From assembly GCF_022712295.1 (NCBI RefSeq), contig NZ_JALAGT010000035.1:1-16123 (forward strand): a DNA stretch of 16,123 nt. Direction: 5' to 3'. Made by a program: the position numbers and the translations under genes. Shown in pieces: positions 13,541 through 16,123 of this stretch (position 1 is the first letter of the stretch; every line of letters begins with the position of its first letter). Under the pieces are notes generated by a model. The model did no database searches. It was not told the origin of the DNA and saw nothing but the letters and a program-made list of their open reading frames with translations. The stretch is from Galactobacter sp. (GTDB lineage: Bacteria; Actinomycetota; Actinomycetes; Actinomycetales; Micrococcaceae).

Positions 13541-14310
13541 GACGACGCTCCGGCCCGCATGATGCGCCGGGACCAGAGAGCGGCCACGGCCCAGAACACT
13601 GCCCCGGCCACGGCCGCTGCCCGCCCCCACGAGGTGCCGATCAAGATGTGGAGCGGCTCCGCGCCGAGTGCCTGGGCCAGGAGCAGCCCGCCGATGGGCA
13701 GGCCCATGAGGATCCTGCGCGTGCTCCTGGCCGCGGCCAGCCCCGCGCTCTGGGCCCGCGCGGCGTCCGCACGAGCCGTGCATTCGTCCCGCACCCGTTC
13801 AAGGAGGTCTGCCAGTGGTGCGCCGGTCCCCGTCGCCAGGCCCACGGCCCAAACGGTCTGCTCCCACGCGAGACCGGGGCCGCCCACACGGACCAGTTCG
13901 CCGCCCGAGCGCACCTGCAGATCGGCGGCAGCAAGGGCCTGCACCCATTGCGCATGAAGGGAGGACGATCTGAGCCGTTGACGTCCCTTGGCCGTCAGGG
14001 CGGACGGTTCGCCGTTCTCCCCGAGCCATGAGCCGCTACCGGTGCCAAGCGCTTCCGGCGCCCGGGTGGATCCCCAGAGCCGGAACAGATCGGTGGCGGA
14101 GACGCCTGCCTGCAGCAGCGCAACGGCCTGACCAAGCGCCTCCGCCGCGACGTCGTCGGCCACAGGATCCGGCGTGGCTGCCGCGGTAGGCCTTCTCCGA
14201 CGCGATGGGGAGGCCCCGGTCCGGGCAGGATGGGCCGCGGGGCTCCGACACCCCAACACGATGAGCACGCACGCGGCCGCCGCCACGATCGCAGCCGTTT
14301 GGCCGTCCAT
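13537..14310 (-). CDS. tadB: TadB-like inner-membrane platform protein (type II secretion F domain)
   Basis: A 257-residue protein with an N-terminal transmembrane segment (about 6-21), a basic linker, a cytoplasmic helical domain and two C-terminal hydrophobic segments (about 200-222 and 230-246). The GspF-like hallmark is ATGTGAPLADLLERVRDECTARADA-type sequence at about 159-182, preceded by ALGQAVALLQAGVSATDLFR (57-76). TadB proteins of Tad systems form the membrane platform with TadC and contact the TadA ATPase. The ATG at 14310 is preceded by AAGGAG at good spacing and starts 11 bases after tadA ends. Position matches Rv3658c in M. tuberculosis. Confidence 0.85.
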   Translation of the reverse strand: MDGQTAAIVAAAACVLIVLGCRSPAAHPARTGASPSRRRRPTAAATPDPVADDVAAEALGQAVALLQAGVSATDLFRLWGSTRAPEALGTGSGSWLGENGEPSALTAKGRQRLRSSSLHAQWVQALAAADLQVRSGGELVRVGGPGLAWEQTVWAVGLATGTGAPLADLLERVRDECTARADAARAQSAGLAAARSTRRILMGLPIGGLLLAQALGAEPLHILIGTSWGRAAAVAGAVFWAVAALWSRRIMRAGASS

Positions 14311-14321
14311 ACCGTTCTCCT

Positions 14322-15476
14322 TCAGACGCGTCCCTGAGTGCGGTCGAACCAGGCGACCTCTGGGCCCGTGACGAACCCGCCGTCGCGATCACAGGTCAGG
14401 ATGTCTCCGCTGGTCAACACGCCGTCGCGAAGCACGAGTCGGGACAGCGCCACGGGCCTCCTGCCCCGAGGACTCCTGGCCGTGTGCACCACCACGTCCA
14501 CCGCGGCTGCCGCCTGCAATGTCGTGGAGCGCACGTCCCAGCCGCCCAGGGCTCCCAGCGCCAGCAGACGCGAACCCACGGCGTCCGGCGAGTTGGCGTG
14601 GAGGGTGGCTCCCGCTCCGTCGTGCCCGGTGTTCAACGCCATGAGCACATCGCGGACCTCCTCTCCACGGCATTCTCCGACCACCAGTCGATCGGGACGC
14701 ATCCGCAACGCTTGCCTCACCAGATCGGTCAGGGTGACGACGCCTGCGCCCTCCGTGTTTCCGGCCCTGGAGGCCAGCGAGACGCAATGAGGATGGTTGG
14801 GCCGCAGCTCAGGGGCGTCCTCCACCGCCACGATGCGCTCGGCTGTGGGGACCAGCCCCAACATCGCGGAGAGCAGGGTGGTCTTCCCGGCGCCGGTCCC
14901 GCCGGAAACCAGGAAGTTCAGCCGTAGGTCGATCACCCTGGACAAGGCCTCCCTGAAGGGATCTCCCGGGTCCGGGAGCACGGAGTCCAGTGTCGCGTCG
15001 GCTTGCGGGACCCGGCGCAGGCTGAGCAGGGTGGCGCCTTGCGCCACCGGCGGCAGCACGGCGTGGACTCGCACCCCGCCCACCACGACATCGGCGTACG
15101 GGCAGGCGTCGTCCAGCCGCTTCCCCGCTCCTGAGACCAGTCGGACCGCCAGACGCCGGGTCGCATCGGGTGAAAGCACCATTCCTGGAACCGTGCGCAG
15201 GCCCGTGGTGTCGTCCACGAACACGCTCCCGTCAGCATTGACCAAGACATCGGTGACTCCTTGCGCCTCGAGGAGGGGGTGTAGGACACCGAACCCGGTC
15301 AGGTGCGCCAGGACGTCTTGTGCCGCTTCCTCCACCGCCGCCGTTCCCCGCAACCCGGTCAGGCGTCCCACCCAGGAGGCCACCTCAGCCAGGGTCGGTT
15401 CCTCTCCGCGAGTGGCCATTTCCTCGCGGATCCGATCCACCAGTCCCACGTCAAGGGCCGCGCCTGTCGAACTCAT
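14322..15476 (-). CDS. tadA: TadA/CpaF-type secretion ATPase
   Basis: A 384-residue ATPase of the type II/IV secretion (VirB11/PilT/GspE) family. The N-terminal domain (to about 170) contains DVLVNADGSVFVDD (76-89), characteristic of CpaF/TadA. Walker A is SGGTGAGKTT (191-200), the Asp box is VEDAPELRPNHPH (218-230), Walker B is LVVGECRGEE with E268, and the His box is GHDGAGATLHAN (284-295). The family forms hexamers that drive pilus assembly at the cytoplasmic face of the membrane. ATG at 15476 overlaps the ssd stop as ATGA; a longer upstream frame to 15590 would lie inside ssd and is not preferred. Next gene tadB follows after 11 bases. Corresponds to Rv3659c and the 'helicase/secretion neighbourhood ATPase' family. 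Confidence 0.95.
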   Translation of the reverse strand: MSSTGAALDVGLVDRIREEMATRGEEPTLAEVASWVGRLTGLRGTAAVEEAAQDVLAHLTGFGVLHPLLEAQGVTDVLVNADGSVFVDDTTGLRTVPGMVLSPDATRRLAVRLVSGAGKRLDDACPYADVVVGGVRVHAVLPPVAQGATLLSLRRVPQADATLDSVLPDPGDPFREALSRVIDLRLNFLVSGGTGAGKTTLLSAMLGLVPTAERIVAVEDAPELRPNHPHCVSLASRAGNTEGAGVVTLTDLVRQALRMRPDRLVVGECRGEEVRDVLMALNTGHDGAGATLHANSPDAVGSRLLALGALGGWDVRSTTLQAAAAVDVVVHTARSPRGRRPVALSRLVLRDGVLTSGDILTCDRDGGFVTGPEVAWFDRTQGRV

Positions 15477-16123
15477 GCGACCCACCCCAACCGTTCGCCC
15501 GCGGCCAGCCTCGGGGCCCATCTGCGCCGCATCAGCCTGGACGTCGCCCCACGTGCGCGGCCTGTCCGCACATCCACCGTTCCCGCCCACGCCGCGCCCA
15601 GCCGCGCGGCGGTGTCCGGCCCATCCGGTGCGCGTCCGAGTCCCCGTACCGTCACCAGATCAGGGATCGGCACACCCGGACGTTGAGGCGCGGGCCCCGG
15701 CAGTGGGCCGGCCCCGACCGCCACGATCTGGTGTGGCGCCTCCGAACACTGCCCCAGCGACCCAGTGGTGTCCCACCAGCGGCTGGGATCGGCGCAGCCC
15801 AGAGCAGCGACGACGACGTCGCAGCCTCCCAGCAGCGTCTCGACCGCCCTCCCCCTCTCGTCCGACGAGGTTCCCCTGACGGAACCGGCCAGGACCGGCA
15901 TCCCTCGCAGCAGGGGCAAGGCAGCGATGAGTCCGTGCGGTGAGCCGTCACGCACGGATCGGATGGCCTCATCCCACCCGACGTGAGCCGTTTCGGCCAC
16001 CCTGGTTCCGGACGCAGCGGCGATCCCACCCAGTCCGTGAGCATCAACGAGCACCACCCTCAGCCCGGCGCCACCGGCCGCGGACGCCACCAGGACAGCA
16101 ACCCGGTCCGGACACGCGTCCTC
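15473..16123 (-). CDS. ssd: Septum site-determining / CpaE-like protein, C-terminal part (5' end outside window)
   Basis: The frame is open to the right edge, so at least 216 residues are seen and the start lies beyond 16123. The visible part begins with AVLVASAAGGAGLRVVLVDA, the second helix and strand of a MinD/ParA-like fold, with LVDAHGLGG as the Walker A' / switch-like strand. The Walker A loop itself would lie just upstream, outside the window. Later segments HGLIAALPLLRGMPVLAGSV and VETLLGGCDVVVAALG fit the central strands of this fold. The protein matches the CpaE-like 'Ssd' proteins that open actinobacterial Tad clusters (Rv3660c), proposed to localise the apparatus or affect septation. 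ATP binding cannot be judged here. The stop overlaps tadA by 4 bp. Confidence 0.8.
   Translation of the reverse strand, partial: EDACPDRVAVLVASAAGGAGLRVVLVDAHGLGGIAAASGTRVAETAHVGWDEAIRSVRDGSPHGLIAALPLLRGMPVLAGSVRGTSSDERGRAVETLLGGCDVVVAALGCADPSRWWDTTGSLGQCSEAPHQIVAVGAGPLPGPAPQRPGVPIPDLVTVRGLGRAPDGPDTAARLGAAWAGTVDVRTGRARGATSRLMRRRWAPRLAAGERLGWVA

Noticed and set aside
15477..15590. N-terminal extension of TadA to 15590
   Set aside because: It overlaps ssd by over 100 bases and resembles shadow translation; the ATGA overlap at 15473-15476 explains the start well.
1..16123. CRISPR arrays, tRNA or rRNA genes, transposases, phage integrases
   Set aside because: No repeat-spacer pattern, no cloverleaf or rRNA-like stretch and no transposase or integrase motif was seen on either strand. 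This was checked by eye only.

Overview
The window reads as chromosomal DNA of a high-GC actinobacterium, most likely in or near the Micrococcales; the order is inferred from gene order and protein style, not from a database. Support comes from the cysteine-free DNA topoisomerase I with a lysine/alanine-rich tail, the Ppx/TIM-barrel/proC trio also known from Mycobacterium tuberculosis (Rv0496-Rv0500), and the actinobacterial 'helicase/secretion neighbourhood' (DUF1998 helicase beside a Tad pilus cluster, as in Rv3649-Rv3660c). Codons strongly prefer G/C in third position, many genes overlap as ATGA, and several ORFs start with GTG.

Left block (1-7449, all on the minus strand): a SAM-dependent methyltransferase, a winged-helix regulator, topA, a Ppx/GppA phosphatase, a TIM-barrel sugar isomerase-like protein and the first 54 codons of proC, which runs off the left edge. 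topA, ppx and the TIM-barrel gene are tightly spaced (15 bp gap, then a 4-bp overlap) and probably form one transcript. A perfect 40-bp palindrome separates this unit from proC.

Centre (7450-10628): a 122-bp divergent region, then a GNAT-family protein and a MrfA/SftH-like DEAH helicase on the plus strand, 15 bp apart.

Right block (10637-16123, all minus strand): a Tad-type pilus/secretion cluster in the order ssd (CpaE-like, 5' end outside the window), tadA, tadB, tadC, a DUF4244/Flp-like pilin, tadE and a second TadE-like protein. Downstream of it, and convergent with the helicase, lies a compact cassette of a HigB/Gp49-type toxin, an XRE antitoxin and a gluconokinase, each overlapping the next by 4 bp. 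The helicase and Tad genes are normally neighbours, so this cassette looks like an insertion into a conserved locus.

Working picture: TadA powers assembly, the TadB/TadC halves form the inner-membrane platform, Ssd probably localises the machine, and the three small N-terminally hydrophobic proteins are the pilin and pseudopilins. No prepilin peptidase is visible here. The most notable observations are the toxin-antitoxin-gluconokinase operon, a 6-codon mini-ORF that bridges tadB and tadC with two ATGA overlaps, the hairpins framing the pilin gene, and the 40-bp palindrome.
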